Source of the DNA: Desulfotalea sp.
Lineage (GTDB): Bacteria > Desulfobacterota > Desulfobulbia > Desulfobulbales > Desulfocapsaceae
Assembly: GCA_002733995.1 (NCBI GenBank)
Contig: NVXR01000041.1
Span: forward strand, 1 to 37,981
DNA length: 37,981 bases
Direction of reading: 5' to 3'
Notes under the pieces: generated by a model
What the model was told of the DNA's origin: nothing
The model's database searches: none
Seen by the model: only the letters and a program-made list of their open reading frames with translations
Program-made: the position numbers and the translations under genes
Part shown: in pieces, positions 16,136 through 23,537 of the stretch
Position numbering within the stretch: the stretch's first letter is position 1
How the letters are laid out: every line of letters starts with the position of its first letter

Positions 16136-16318
16136 CTATATCTCCTCTACTTGTACAAGATGCGACACTTTTCTAAGCATACCGCGAAGCTCAGGAGTAT
16201 CTTTTCTCGTGACAGTCTTATTCATTTTGGTGAGCCCAAGCCCTGTTAAGGTTGCATTGATTTTCTTAGTACTCCCAATGCCACTCTTAACCTGAGTAAA
16301 TGTAATTGTCTCGGCCAT
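16136..16318 (-). CDS. rpmD: 50S ribosomal protein L30
   Basis: L30 is a small 50S protein binding 23S and 5S rRNA. The 60-residue product has the family pattern ITFTQVKSGIG..KK.NATLTGLGLTKMNKTV and ends with the region that contacts rRNA (VSHLVQVEEI). It lies between rpsE and rplO as usual. AGAAGG lies about 8 bases before the ATG. Confidence 0.97.
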   Translation of the reverse strand: MAETITFTQVKSGIGSTKKINATLTGLGLTKMNKTVTRKDTPELRGMLRKVSHLVQVEEI

Positions 16319-16392
16319 CTGACTACCTTCTTATATAAGTATTACTCAACAAAAATCGCTGTATGATTTCTCATACCGCAATTATGTTGAAA

Positions 16393-16905
16393 TTATGCTG
16401 TTATCTCTTCTACAGATTTCCCGCGAAGCTCAGCAATTTTCTGAGCTGAACGTAACTCCTGCAATCCATTTAATGTGGCCTTAACCATATTGTGTGGATT
16501 GTGTGAGCCGAGGCATTTGGTGAGAATGTTTGACACACCAGCCGCCTCAAGAACCGCCCTAACAGGACCGCCAGCGATAAGACCAGTACCAGCAGATGCT
16601 GGTTTAAGCAAAACACGTCCTGCACCATAGTGACCAATGATCTGGTGTGGAATTGAAACGTCGGTAAGAGAAACTTGAAACATGCTCTTACGCGCCTTCT
16701 CAACACCTTTTCTTATAGCATCAGGGACTTGATTCGCTTTACCGAGACCATATCCAACCTTACCTTTACCATCGCCAACAACCACGATAGCACTAAAGCT
16801 GAATCTACGACCACCTTTTACAACTTTTGCTACACGGTTGATGAAAACAATCTTTTCGATCAGTTCCTCAGTATCCGCACTTTTGGAACGTTTAAAATCA
16901 GACAA
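16393..16905 (-). CDS. rpsE: 30S ribosomal protein S5, TTG start
   Basis: S5 works with S3 and S4 at the mRNA-entry tunnel and affects decoding fidelity. The 170-residue protein has the double-stranded RNA-binding N-terminal domain with VVGDGKGKVGYGLGKA near residues 42-57. The C-terminal domain has NPHNMVKATLNGL. The TTG at 16905 must be the start, or close to it: an in-frame TAA lies five codons upstream and no early ATG follows. The upstream GGGGGTGCCCC can pair with itself (GGG/CCC), which could hide the weak ribosome binding site. Confidence 0.97.
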   Translation of the reverse strand: MSDFKRSKSADTEELIEKIVFINRVAKVVKGGRRFSFSAIVVVGDGKGKVGYGLGKANQVPDAIRKGVEKARKSMFQVSLTDVSIPHQIIGHYGAGRVLLKPASAGTGLIAGGPVRAVLEAAGVSNILTKCLGSHNPHNMVKATLNGLQELRSAQKIAELRGKSVEEITA

Positions 16906-16932
16906 GGGGCACCCCCGTTATAGTATAAATCA

Positions 16933-17298
16933 TTAAAATTCAAGACCACCTTCCCGAGCGCCCTCGGAAAGTGACTTAACTCTACCGTGATAAACAGATC
17001 CGCCTCTGTCAAAAATGACCTTGGTTATTCCAGCCGCTTTTGCACGGGTTGCAAGCATTTCGCCAACAACCTTTGCAACAGCAACTTTTTCTGTACTTTC
17101 ACCAGGTGTAAACTCTTTATCTACCGTTGACATTGATACGAGGGTCTTACCTGCACCATCATCGATAATTTGAGCATAAATGTGTTTATTGCTCTTGAAT
17201 ACGCGTAAACGCGGTCGTAGTGCACTACCAGATATATTCTTTCTGATTCTACGAATACGTTTTGCACGGGCAATTGTCTTTGGATTTGTTCTAGCCAT
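16933..17298 (-). CDS. rplR: 50S ribosomal protein L18
   Basis: L18 binds 5S rRNA together with L5 and L25. The 121-residue protein has a basic N-terminus (AKRIRRIRKNISG), RPRLRVFKSNKHIYAQIID and the C-terminal FDRGGSVYHGRVKSLSEGAREGGL broken into its known blocks. Only a weak ribosome binding site is visible before the ATG at 17298, so translation may depend on coupling from rplF. Confidence 0.98.
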   Translation of the reverse strand: MARTNPKTIARAKRIRRIRKNISGSALRPRLRVFKSNKHIYAQIIDDGAGKTLVSMSTVDKEFTPGESTEKVAVAKVVGEMLATRAKAAGITKVIFDRGGSVYHGRVKSLSEGAREGGLEF

Positions 17299-17345
17299 TA
17301 CTTTTTACCATTAATTTTATTGCAGCCGTCAGGCCTTTAAAATAT

Positions 17346-17885
17346 TTAAGCGGCGCCAGCTTTACCTACTTTCCTTACGATATGTTCGTCTTCGTAACGG
17401 ATACCTTTACCTTTATAAGGTTCTGGTTTTCTAACCTGACGAATCTTAGCGGCAACAAGTCCAAGCATTTCGTTACTTATACATTCCAATGTGATCTTTG
17501 TGTTCCCAGCTACTGTAGCAGTAACTTCTTTGGGAAGATCAAACTCGACCGGATTGGAGTATCCAACGTTTAGTGTCAGCGTAGAACCGCTAACATTAGC
17601 CTTGTAACCAACGCCTTCTATTACTAAAACTTTTTTAAACCCGTCAACAACACCAATAATCATGTTGTTTATGAGAGTACGGGTAAGACCACGAAAAGCG
17701 TTAACTCTTGTGGTTTCAATACGATTATTTACTTTAATGACATTATCCTGATATACAACTTCAATCTCAGTAATAATGTCACGATTTAAAGTACCTTTAG
17801 GGCCGGTAACAATGATGTGTTGACCCTCTAGGTCAATCTTCACGCCAGCTGGTACATTGATTGGTTGCTTACCAATACGAGACAT
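17346..17885 (-). CDS. rplF: 50S ribosomal protein L6
   Basis: L6 has two similar alpha/beta domains and lies near the factor-binding site of the 50S subunit. The 179-residue sequence begins SRIGKQPINVPAGV and carries the C-terminal signature KPEPYKGKGIRYEDE near residues 153-167. CGGAGGA lies just before the ATG. It follows rpsH by 23 bases, in standard spc order. Confidence 0.98.
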   Translation of the reverse strand: MSRIGKQPINVPAGVKIDLEGQHIIVTGPKGTLNRDIITEIEVVYQDNVIKVNNRIETTRVNAFRGLTRTLINNMIIGVVDGFKKVLVIEGVGYKANVSGSTLTLNVGYSNPVEFDLPKEVTATVAGNTKITLECISNEMLGLVAAKIRQVRKPEPYKGKGIRYEDEHIVRKVGKAGAA

Positions 17886-17908
17886 AAATTCCTCCGTTAT
17901 CAGCGGGT

Positions 17909-18307
17909 CTACCAGACCTCACAAATGATCTCTCCACCAGCGTTCAGGGACTGAGCAGTAATACCAGTAACAACCCCCTTCGAAGTGGAAACAATTGCAA
18001 TTCCTAACCCATTGAGAACTTTAGGAATGCTGTTTGCGTTTGTATACTTACGCAAACCTGGCTTACTCACTCTTTTAATACCCGTGATAACAGACTCTTT
18101 ACTAGGTCCGTATTTAAGGTCAATCTTCAGAGTTCCCTGAACACCACCTTCAACCACCGCGTAATCGGTAATATATCCTTCTTCTTTTAAAACTTTTGCA
18201 ACACTAACCTTAACGTTCGAGGCTGGCATTTCAACAGATTCGAATTTTACCATAACTGCGTTTCTAATCCTGGTCAGCATGTCTGCCAGGGGATCGCTCA
18301 TTGACAT
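17909..18307 (-). CDS. rpsH: 30S ribosomal protein S8
   Basis: S8 is a primary 16S rRNA binder and, in E. coli, the translational repressor of the spc operon. The 132-residue product starts MSMSDPLADMLTRIRNA, and its C-terminal rRNA-binding part has ISTSKGVVTG near residue 110. I chose the ATG at 18307 because GGAG sits 8 bases upstream. A GTG three codons earlier lies inside that binding site. Confidence 0.97.
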   Translation of the reverse strand: MSMSDPLADMLTRIRNAVMVKFESVEMPASNVKVSVAKVLKEEGYITDYAVVEGGVQGTLKIDLKYGPSKESVITGIKRVSKPGLRKYTNANSIPKVLNGLGIAIVSTSKGVVTGITAQSLNAGGEIICEVW

Positions 18308-18366
18308 AGCGAACACTCCTTATTTGTCAAAATAGTAAACAATATCAAACAGAGATGAAGGTTGTT

Positions 18367-18552
18367 CTACCAGCTGGACTTTGTCACGCCGGTAATCTCT
18401 CCGCTTAATGCGAGTTTACGGAAGCAGATTCTACAAACACCAAATTTTCTGATGAAGCTTCTAGGGCGACCACAAAGCGGACACCTGTTATATTTACGTA
18501 CACCAAATTTTGGCTTGCGTTGTGATTTTGCAATGATAGATTTTTTAGCCAA
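18367..18552 (-). CDS. rpsN: 30S ribosomal protein S14, type Z, TTG start
   Basis: S14 is a late-assembling 30S head protein near the decoding site. At 61 residues, with zinc ligands C24, C27, C40 and C43, it is the zinc-binding short form rather than the 100-residue zinc-free form. The family's first residues (Met-Ala-Lys-Lys-Ser) fall on a TTG at 18552 with GGAGGT five bases upstream. A TTG four codons earlier overlaps the binding site and is unlikely. It sits between rplE and rpsH. Confidence 0.97.
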   Translation of the reverse strand: MAKKSIIAKSQRKPKFGVRKYNRCPLCGRPRSFIRKFGVCRICFRKLALSGEITGVTKSSW

Positions 18553-18597
18553 ACCGACCTCCAAATTCTCTCTATTTAAATAAACTTTTAATAAGGC

Positions 18598-19137
18598 TTA
18601 TTTCTTAAACGGCATCCCCAGCCCACGAAGAAGAGCTCTTCCCTCATCATTCGTGTTTGCTGAAGTTACAATCGTAATATTTAAGCCTTTAATCTTATCA
18701 ATTTTATCATAATCAATTTCAGGAAAGATGATCTGCTCCTGAATTCCCATTGAATAGTTTCCTCGGCCGTCAAATCCTTTTGGAGAAAGTCCCCGGAAAT
18801 CACGAACACGTGGTAGAGCTATACTGACAAGTTTGCTGAAAAAATCATACATCTTGTCGCCACGTAGGGTTACACAACAGCCGATAGGCATGCCTTCACG
18901 TAACTTAAAAGTAGCAATGGATTTTTTGGCTTTGGTGATGATAGCTTTTTGTCCTGCAATCATTGTGAGCTCTTGAGCTGCACCGTCTACAATCTTAGGA
19001 TTTGTAACAGCTTCACCAAGTCCCATATTTAAAACAATTTTTTTAATCTGAGGAATTTGCATTACATTTTTGTAACCAAATTCCTCTTTGAGTGCAGGTA
19101 CACACTCTTTTTCGTACATATCTTTAAGCTCACCCAT
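18598..19137 (-). CDS. rplE: 50S ribosomal protein L5
   Basis: L5 binds 5S rRNA and contacts the P-site tRNA. The 179-residue protein has MQIPQIKKIVLNMGLGEA near residues 26-43, KKSIATFKLREGMPIGCCVTLRG near 82-104 (given here only as a region) and PRVRDFRG near 114. AGGAG lies 5 bases before the ATG. Order rplX-rplE-rpsN is standard. Confidence 0.98.
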   Translation of the reverse strand: MGELKDMYEKECVPALKEEFGYKNVMQIPQIKKIVLNMGLGEAVTNPKIVDGAAQELTMIAGQKAIITKAKKSIATFKLREGMPIGCCVTLRGDKMYDFFSKLVSIALPRVRDFRGLSPKGFDGRGNYSMGIQEQIIFPEIDYDKIDKIKGLNITIVTSANTNDEGRALLRGLGMPFKK

Positions 19138-19166
19138 GATAACTCCTAGCGTATCGTGTTGATAAT

Positions 19167-19502
19167 CTATGATTTAGACTCGATGGATTCGCCACAGCTT
19201 TTGCAGTACCGTACTTTCGTGCCATCATCGAGGATCTTCTTTCCTATGCGACCGGTTTTGGTGCACTCTGGACAAATAAGCTGAAGATTGGAAACATGAA
19301 TAGGGGCTTCCTTTTCAACAATCTGTCCCTGTTGATTCATCTCCTGAGGTTTGGTGTGGCGCTTAACCATGTTAATACGCTCAACTACAACCTTATCATT
19401 TTCTTTGATAATTCGTAGTATTTTACCAACCCTGCCCTTATCTTTTCCGGCAATTACTTCAACCTGATCGTCTTTTTTCAGGTATGTTTTACCTTGTCTC
19501 AT
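19167..19502 (-). CDS. rplX: 50S ribosomal protein L24 with C-terminal zinc ribbon
   Basis: L24 initiates 50S assembly. The 111-residue product has the KOW motif (about residues 10-37, VEVIAGKDKGRVGKIL) and MVKRHTKP near residue 45. The C-terminal CPEC at 77-80 and CKSC at 100-103 form a zinc ribbon; E. coli L24 lacks these cysteines. I chose the ATG at 19502 (AAGG seven bases upstream) over a TTG six codons earlier. Confidence 0.96.
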   Translation of the reverse strand: MRQGKTYLKKDDQVEVIAGKDKGRVGKILRIIKENDKVVVERINMVKRHTKPQEMNQQGQIVEKEAPIHVSNLQLICPECTKTGRIGKKILDDGTKVRYCKSCGESIESKS

Positions 19503-19555
19503 TGTTGTACCTTTATTCAATCAATGTATCGTTTGCCCGTAAACACAAAATCGTT

Positions 19556-19924
19556 TTACAGTGCTTCCGGGGCCAATGATATAATTTTCATGAAACCTTG
19601 GTTTCTTAATTCTCTTGCTACCGGTCCAAAAATACGAGTACCTACAGGCTCACCAGTCGCAGCTAACAGCACTGCGGCGTTGTCGTCAAACTTGACCCAA
19701 GTATCATCCATACGCTTAATCTCTTTAGCAGTACGAACGATGACAGCCTTCATTACATCGCCTTTTTTTACCTTCGCATTGGGAATAGCTTCTTTTACTG
19801 TAACAACAATAACGTCGCCTATTGTTGCATATCGCTTCCCGGTCCCACCGAGAACGCGAATACAAAGGACTTTCTTGGCACCGGAGTTATCAGCTACATT
19901 TAAAACTGTTTCTGTCTGTATCAT
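19556..19924 (-). CDS. rplN: 50S ribosomal protein L14
   Basis: L14 lies at the subunit interface and forms bridges with 16S rRNA. The 122-residue sequence begins MIQTETVLNVADNSGAKK and has RVLGGTGKRYATIGDVI and the C-terminal PVARELRNQGFMKIISLAPE. This is the canonical length. It is the first gene of the spc block, 54 bases after rpsQ; I see no promoter or leader hairpin in that gap. Confidence 0.98.
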   Translation of the reverse strand: MIQTETVLNVADNSGAKKVLCIRVLGGTGKRYATIGDVIVVTVKEAIPNAKVKKGDVMKAVIVRTAKEIKRMDDTWVKFDDNAAVLLAATGEPVGTRIFGPVARELRNQGFMKIISLAPEAL

Positions 19925-19978
19925 AATATCACCTGAAATCTCATCTGAAACTTAAGATTAAATTGACCAGTTAGGTCG

Positions 19979-20239
19979 TTATACTGCTTGTTCCAGAATA
20001 TTTTTTACCCGCCACCTTTTTCTCTTACTCAATGGACGACACTCTTCAATTTCAACAGTGTCGCCAATGTTGCAACGGTTTTCAGGGTCGTCTGCCAAGT
20101 ATTTGACACAGGTTTTCATAAATTTGCCATAGAGTTTATGGCGAACCTTGCGCTCTACCTGAACGACAACAGTTTTCTCCATTCTGTTGCTCACAACAGA
20201 ACCGGTTCTTGTCTTTCTAGCTTTTTTTATTTCACTCAT
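19979..20239 (-). CDS. rpsQ: 30S ribosomal protein S17
   Basis: S17 is an OB-fold primary binder of 16S rRNA. The 86-residue protein has TGSVVSNRMEKTVVVQVER near residues 12-30, KYLADDPENRCNIGDTV and the family signature region ECRPLSKRKRW near 66-76. It follows rpmC after 67 bases and closes the S10 block. Confidence 0.98.
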   Translation of the reverse strand: MSEIKKARKTRTGSVVSNRMEKTVVVQVERKVRHKLYGKFMKTCVKYLADDPENRCNIGDTVEIEECRPLSKRKRWRVKNILEQAV

Positions 20240-20306
20240 AATTTAGTCAAATAGTGATGTTTTTTTAGAACCTGACCATATCTAAATAAATGTTTCAAAC
20301 CAAGCA

Positions 20307-20495
20307 TTAATTAACCGCTTGTTTTTTTATGGTCTCAATTCTAGCAATGTCTTTTCTAATTTTCTTCAGCCTGGAAGTATTCTCGAGAGGTCGGATCTTA
20401 TGTTGGAAACTGAGAGTTCCCAGTTCCTCACGTAGATCCTTTAAATTTTTCTCAAGCTCTTCTGCAGACGCTTTACGGATTTCCTCCGAGTTCAT
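20307..20495 (-). CDS. rpmC: 50S ribosomal protein L29
   Basis: L29 surrounds the tunnel exit with L23 and helps dock SRP and trigger factor. The 62-residue, all-helical product has LKDLREELGTLSFQHK near residues 18-33 and RLKKIRKDIARI near 42-53. Its ATG overlaps the rplP stop by four bases (ATGA), showing translational coupling. Confidence 0.97.
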   Translation of the reverse strand: MNSEEIRKASAEELEKNLKDLREELGTLSFQHKIRPLENTSRLKKIRKDIARIETIKKQAVN

Positions 20496-20908
20496 AACGT
20501 GTTCCTTTTTGTTATTACTTTGGTAGAAAATGGTAACTTGTTTCCTGCAAGTCTTAGTGCTTTTAATGCAATTTCTTCACTAACACCAGTTATTTCGTAT
20601 AAAATAACACCAGGCTTGATAACGGCAACCCATGAATCAGGAGCACCTTTACCTTTACCCATGCGGGTTTCAGCCGGTTTTGCAGTCAATGGTTTATCTG
20701 GAAAAACTCTAATCCAAACCTTTCCACCACGTTTCATTGTCCTGTTAATGGTAATACGAGCAGCTTCGATCTGCTGATTACTCATATAACCACAACATGT
20801 TGCTTTAAGAGCATAGTCACCAAAGGCAATAGATGAACCGCGGTAAGCCTTGCCCCTCATTCTCGCCTTAAATACTTTTCTATGTCTAACCTTTTTAGGA
20901 CTTAACAT
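20492..20908 (-). CDS. rplP: 50S ribosomal protein L16
   Basis: L16 organises the A site of the 50S subunit. The 138-residue protein begins MLSPKKVRHRK and has RGKAYRGSSIAFGDYALKA, IWIRVFPDKPLTAKPAETRMGKGKG (region about 75-100) and the AETRMG segment. Two ATGs are adjacent; the second (20908) is chosen because GGAG is 6 bases upstream and it matches the family start. It overlaps rpmC by 4 bases. Confidence 0.97.
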   Translation of the reverse strand: MLSPKKVRHRKVFKARMRGKAYRGSSIAFGDYALKATCCGYMSNQQIEAARITINRTMKRGGKVWIRVFPDKPLTAKPAETRMGKGKGAPDSWVAVIKPGVILYEITGVSEEIALKALRLAGNKLPFSTKVITKRNTL

Positions 20909-20949
20909 CATTTACTCCAAATATATAATGGAACTATCCTGCACTACTG

Positions 20950-21600
20950 TTATTTCGCAGTAGTTGCATCGTTATCGCTAAGTACTTCACCATTAAATAT
21001 CCACACTTTTACGCCGATGATGCCATACGTAGTATGGGCTTCAGCGAGTGCGTAATCAATGTCTGCACGCAGGGTATGAAGAGGTACTCTACCTTCACGA
21101 ACCCACTCACATCGAGACATTTCTGCTCCACCTAGACGGCCTGAACAAGATATTTTGATCCCTTGTACTCCAAAACGTAGAGCTGAACTTACCGCTTTTT
21201 TCATAGCTCTACGAAATGCTACCCTGCGAACAAGCTGCTGTGCAATATTTTCTGCAACAAGCATAGCATCAGCTTCCGGGCGACGCACTTCTTGAATATC
21301 CAAGGTTACTTTTCTGGAGATTAATTTTTCAAGTTCCTTCTTAAGGATCTCAATCTCAGCGCCTTTTTTACCAATTACAATACCTGGTCGTGCGGTGAAG
21401 AGTTTAATACGAACCTTCTCTCCTGTACGCTCGATTTTAACCTTAGAAAGGCCGGCATGCTGTAGACGTTTCTTGAGAAACTTCTTCAATTTCTGGTCTT
21501 CAATCAAATATGTGGAATATTCTTTATCAGCATACCAGATTGAATCCCAAGTCCGGGTAATATTTAGTCTCAGTCCGTGTGGATTAACCTTCTGCCCCAA
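20950..21600 (-). CDS. rpsC: 30S ribosomal protein S3, TTG start
   Basis: S3 forms the mRNA-entry helicase with S4 and S5. The 216-residue protein has the N-terminal GQKVNPHGLRL, a KH domain with GKKG at 77-80 and the C-terminal GRLGGAEMSR segment. The family start falls on TTG at 21600 with GGAGGA about 6 bases upstream. The 72-base gap before it, unusually long for this block, contains a perfect hairpin. Confidence 0.97.
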   Translation of the reverse strand: MGQKVNPHGLRLNITRTWDSIWYADKEYSTYLIEDQKLKKFLKKRLQHAGLSKVKIERTGEKVRIKLFTARPGIVIGKKGAEIEILKKELEKLISRKVTLDIQEVRRPEADAMLVAENIAQQLVRRVAFRRAMKKAVSSALRFGVQGIKISCSGRLGGAEMSRCEWVREGRVPLHTLRADIDYALAEAHTTYGIIGVKVWIFNGEVLSDNDATTAK

Positions 21601-21647
21601 AACAGTCCTCCAACAAATCCATTGTTCAAATACGTATTAATAAGCAT

Positions 21648-21669
21648 GTTATTCCCCAAAGGGAATAAC
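21648..21669 (-). promoter_or_regulatory. Intra-operon hairpin between rplV and rpsC
   Basis: A perfect 9-bp stem (GTTATTCCC / GGGAATAAC, loop TTTG) lies a few bases after the rplV stop and about 50 bases before the TTG start of rpsC. No T-run follows, so it is not a classical terminator. It could be a processing site, an mRNA stabiliser or a translational control element. Confidence 0.5.
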
Positions 21670-21672
21670 AAA

Positions 21673-22005
21673 CTAGATTTCATCCAAGACTACAGTGATG
21701 TGACTTGATCTTTTTATGATACCAGTGGCTCTACCTTGTGCTCTAGGACGAATCCTTTTAAGGGATGGACCACCATCAATAAAGATTGTTTTGATAAAAA
21801 GATTATCTACATCTATAGAATCATCTTGGGTTGCATTAGCAACCGCAGATTCTAAAATCTTCAGAAGAATAGTAGCACCCTTCTTAGGCATAAACCTAAG
21901 AATTGTGATAGCCTTATCAACTCCCATTCCTCGCACCACATCGGCTACAAGTCGAGCCTTCTGTGGTGAAATCCTAATATATTTTCCTACGGCTTTTGCT
22001 TCCAT
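21673..22005 (-). CDS. rplV: 50S ribosomal protein L22
   Basis: L22 lines the peptide exit tunnel with L4 through a long beta-hairpin. The 110-residue protein has YIRISPQKARLVADVVRG near residues 9-26 and the hairpin region with GGPSLKRIRPRAQGRATGI near 78-96. AGGAG-like GGGAGTAAAG precedes the ATG. Standard position between rpsS and rpsC. Confidence 0.98.
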   Translation of the reverse strand: MEAKAVGKYIRISPQKARLVADVVRGMGVDKAITILRFMPKKGATILLKILESAVANATQDDSIDVDNLFIKTIFIDGGPSLKRIRPRAQGRATGIIKRSSHITVVLDEI

Positions 22006-22052
22006 AGTCTTTACTCCCGCTGAGTAGTACCAGAAATCATTACGATTTCTTA

Positions 22053-22328
22053 TTATCTCTTACCCTTTTTGTCTGACGCATGTCCATAGAAGGTTCGTGT
22101 TGGAGAAAATTCTCCAAGCTTGTGACCTACCATGTTCTCGGTAACAAAAACAGGAATAAATTTTCTTCCATTATGAACGGCAAATGTAAGTCCAACCATG
22201 TCTGGACTTATATCAGAACGCCTAGACCAGGTCTTAATGACTTTTCTTGAACCGTTTTCAATGGCGTTATCTACCTTCCGTTGAAGATGACCATCAATGA
22301 AAGGACCCTTTTTAATTGAGCGTGACAT
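22053..22328 (-). CDS. rpsS: 30S ribosomal protein S19
   Basis: S19 pairs with S13 on the 30S head. The 91-residue sequence has MSRSIKKGPFIDGHL and WSRRSDISPDMVGLTFAVHNG, plus the C-terminal signature MVGHKLGEFSPTRTFYGHA. These match the family throughout. AAGGGG precedes the ATG. It starts 17 bases after rplB. Confidence 0.98.
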   Translation of the reverse strand: MSRSIKKGPFIDGHLQRKVDNAIENGSRKVIKTWSRRSDISPDMVGLTFAVHNGRKFIPVFVTENMVGHKLGEFSPTRTFYGHASDKKGKR

Positions 22329-22345
22329 ACTTAACCCCTTTTATA

Positions 22346-23167
22346 TTATGATCTCTTCTTAACAATCAATTTGTCAGAAGCCTTCTTTTTCCTGGTCTTG
22401 AATCCCTTAGAAGGTTGTCCCCAAGGACTACAAGGATGTCGACCACCGGAACTCTTCCCTTCTCCACCACCCATTGGGTGATCGACAGGGTTCATTGCAA
22501 CGCCTCTAACATGAGGACGTTTGCCCAACCATCTTTTACGACCAGCCTTACCAAGTTTCTGGCTTTCGTGTTCACGATTACCGACTTGACCTACACAGGC
22601 TCTACAAGTGTCGTTAAACCTACGAACCTCACCAGAAGGCAGACGTATCTGAACGTATGCTCCCTCTTTGGCCATAAGCTGCGCAGAAGTTCCTGCACTA
22701 CGAACCATCTGAGCGCCTTTACCAATTTTCATCTCAATATTATGGATAATTGTTCCAAGTGGGATGTTGGCAAGGGGCAGACAGTTACCAGGTTGGATAT
22801 CTACATTCTCTCCAGCTACAATAGTGTCACCGACGGTAATTCCGTCCGGTGAGAGTATATACCTCTTTTCACCATCTTTGTAACTGAGCAATGCAATATT
22901 TGCTGATCGATTAGGATCATATTCAATGGCAACTACTTTTGCGTCGATATCGATCTTATTGCGTTTGAAGTCAATAATACGATATTTACGTTTGTGGCCG
23001 CCTCCGATATGGCGGGAAGTTATCCGGCCATAGTTATTTCTACCGCCGGTTTTAGAGAGGCTGCATACGAGACTCTTTTCCGGTCGTTTGGTTGACAGAT
23101 CAGCATTTTTAATTGAAACATGCTGTCTCTTTCCAGGTGATGTTGGTTTATATACTTTAATAGCCAT
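22346..23167 (-). CDS. rplB: 50S ribosomal protein L2
   Basis: L2 is essential for subunit association and close to the peptidyl transferase centre. The 273-residue protein has an OB-fold region (about 75-125) and the SH3-like domain. The C-terminal signature is VDHPMGGGEGKSSGGRHP, with the functionally important His in this stretch. Length is the standard 273. An 82-base gap to rplW holds no strong structure. Confidence 0.98.
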   Translation of the reverse strand: MAIKVYKPTSPGKRQHVSIKNADLSTKRPEKSLVCSLSKTGGRNNYGRITSRHIGGGHKRKYRIIDFKRNKIDIDAKVVAIEYDPNRSANIALLSYKDGEKRYILSPDGITVGDTIVAGENVDIQPGNCLPLANIPLGTIIHNIEMKIGKGAQMVRSAGTSAQLMAKEGAYVQIRLPSGEVRRFNDTCRACVGQVGNREHESQKLGKAGRKRWLGKRPHVRGVAMNPVDHPMGGGEGKSSGGRHPCSPWGQPSKGFKTRKKKASDKLIVKKRS

Positions 23168-23249
23168 GATTTCCCAATCGCTCCATCATTAATGATTAGA
23201 TAGATTCGTACAATGTTGAAGGTTCAAACATTAATTTAAGCGCTTTATA

Positions 23250-23537
23250 TTAAAGCTCATCGGCAAAGTTGATGGTTCCTTCAGACAAAGTAACATAGGC
23301 CTTTTTCCAATCACTGGTAAAGCCGACCGTCTTTCCAACCCTTTTCTTTTTACCACGCATAGATACGGTTTTGACATTTTTGACTTTGACATCAAACATC
23401 AATTCAACCGCATTTTTGACCTCTATCTTGTTGGCATTGGAATTTACCCGGAAAACAACTTTTCCGACTTGTTCCTGCAACAAGGCAGCTTTCTCAGTCA
23501 AACATGGCCCTTGCAATACGCTATAGATATTTTTCAT
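23250..23537 (-). CDS. rplW: 50S ribosomal protein L23
   Basis: L23 is at the tunnel exit and is the docking site for trigger factor and SRP. The 95-residue product has GPCLTEKAALLQEQ near residues 10-23, VNSNANKIEVKNAVE near 32-46 and the C-terminal KKAYVTLSEG. Its ATG overlaps the rplD stop by four bases, so it is coupled to rplD. Confidence 0.97.
   Translation of the reverse strand: MKNIYSVLQGPCLTEKAALLQEQVGKVVFRVNSNANKIEVKNAVELMFDVKVKNVKTVSMRGKKKRVGKTVGFTSDWKKAYVTLSEGTINFADEL

Noticed and set aside
18308..18316. GTG start three codons upstream of the rpsH ATG
   Set aside because: The GTG overlaps the GGAG that serves as ribosome binding site for the ATG at 18307, and family members start at Met-Ser-Met-Ser-Asp or similar.
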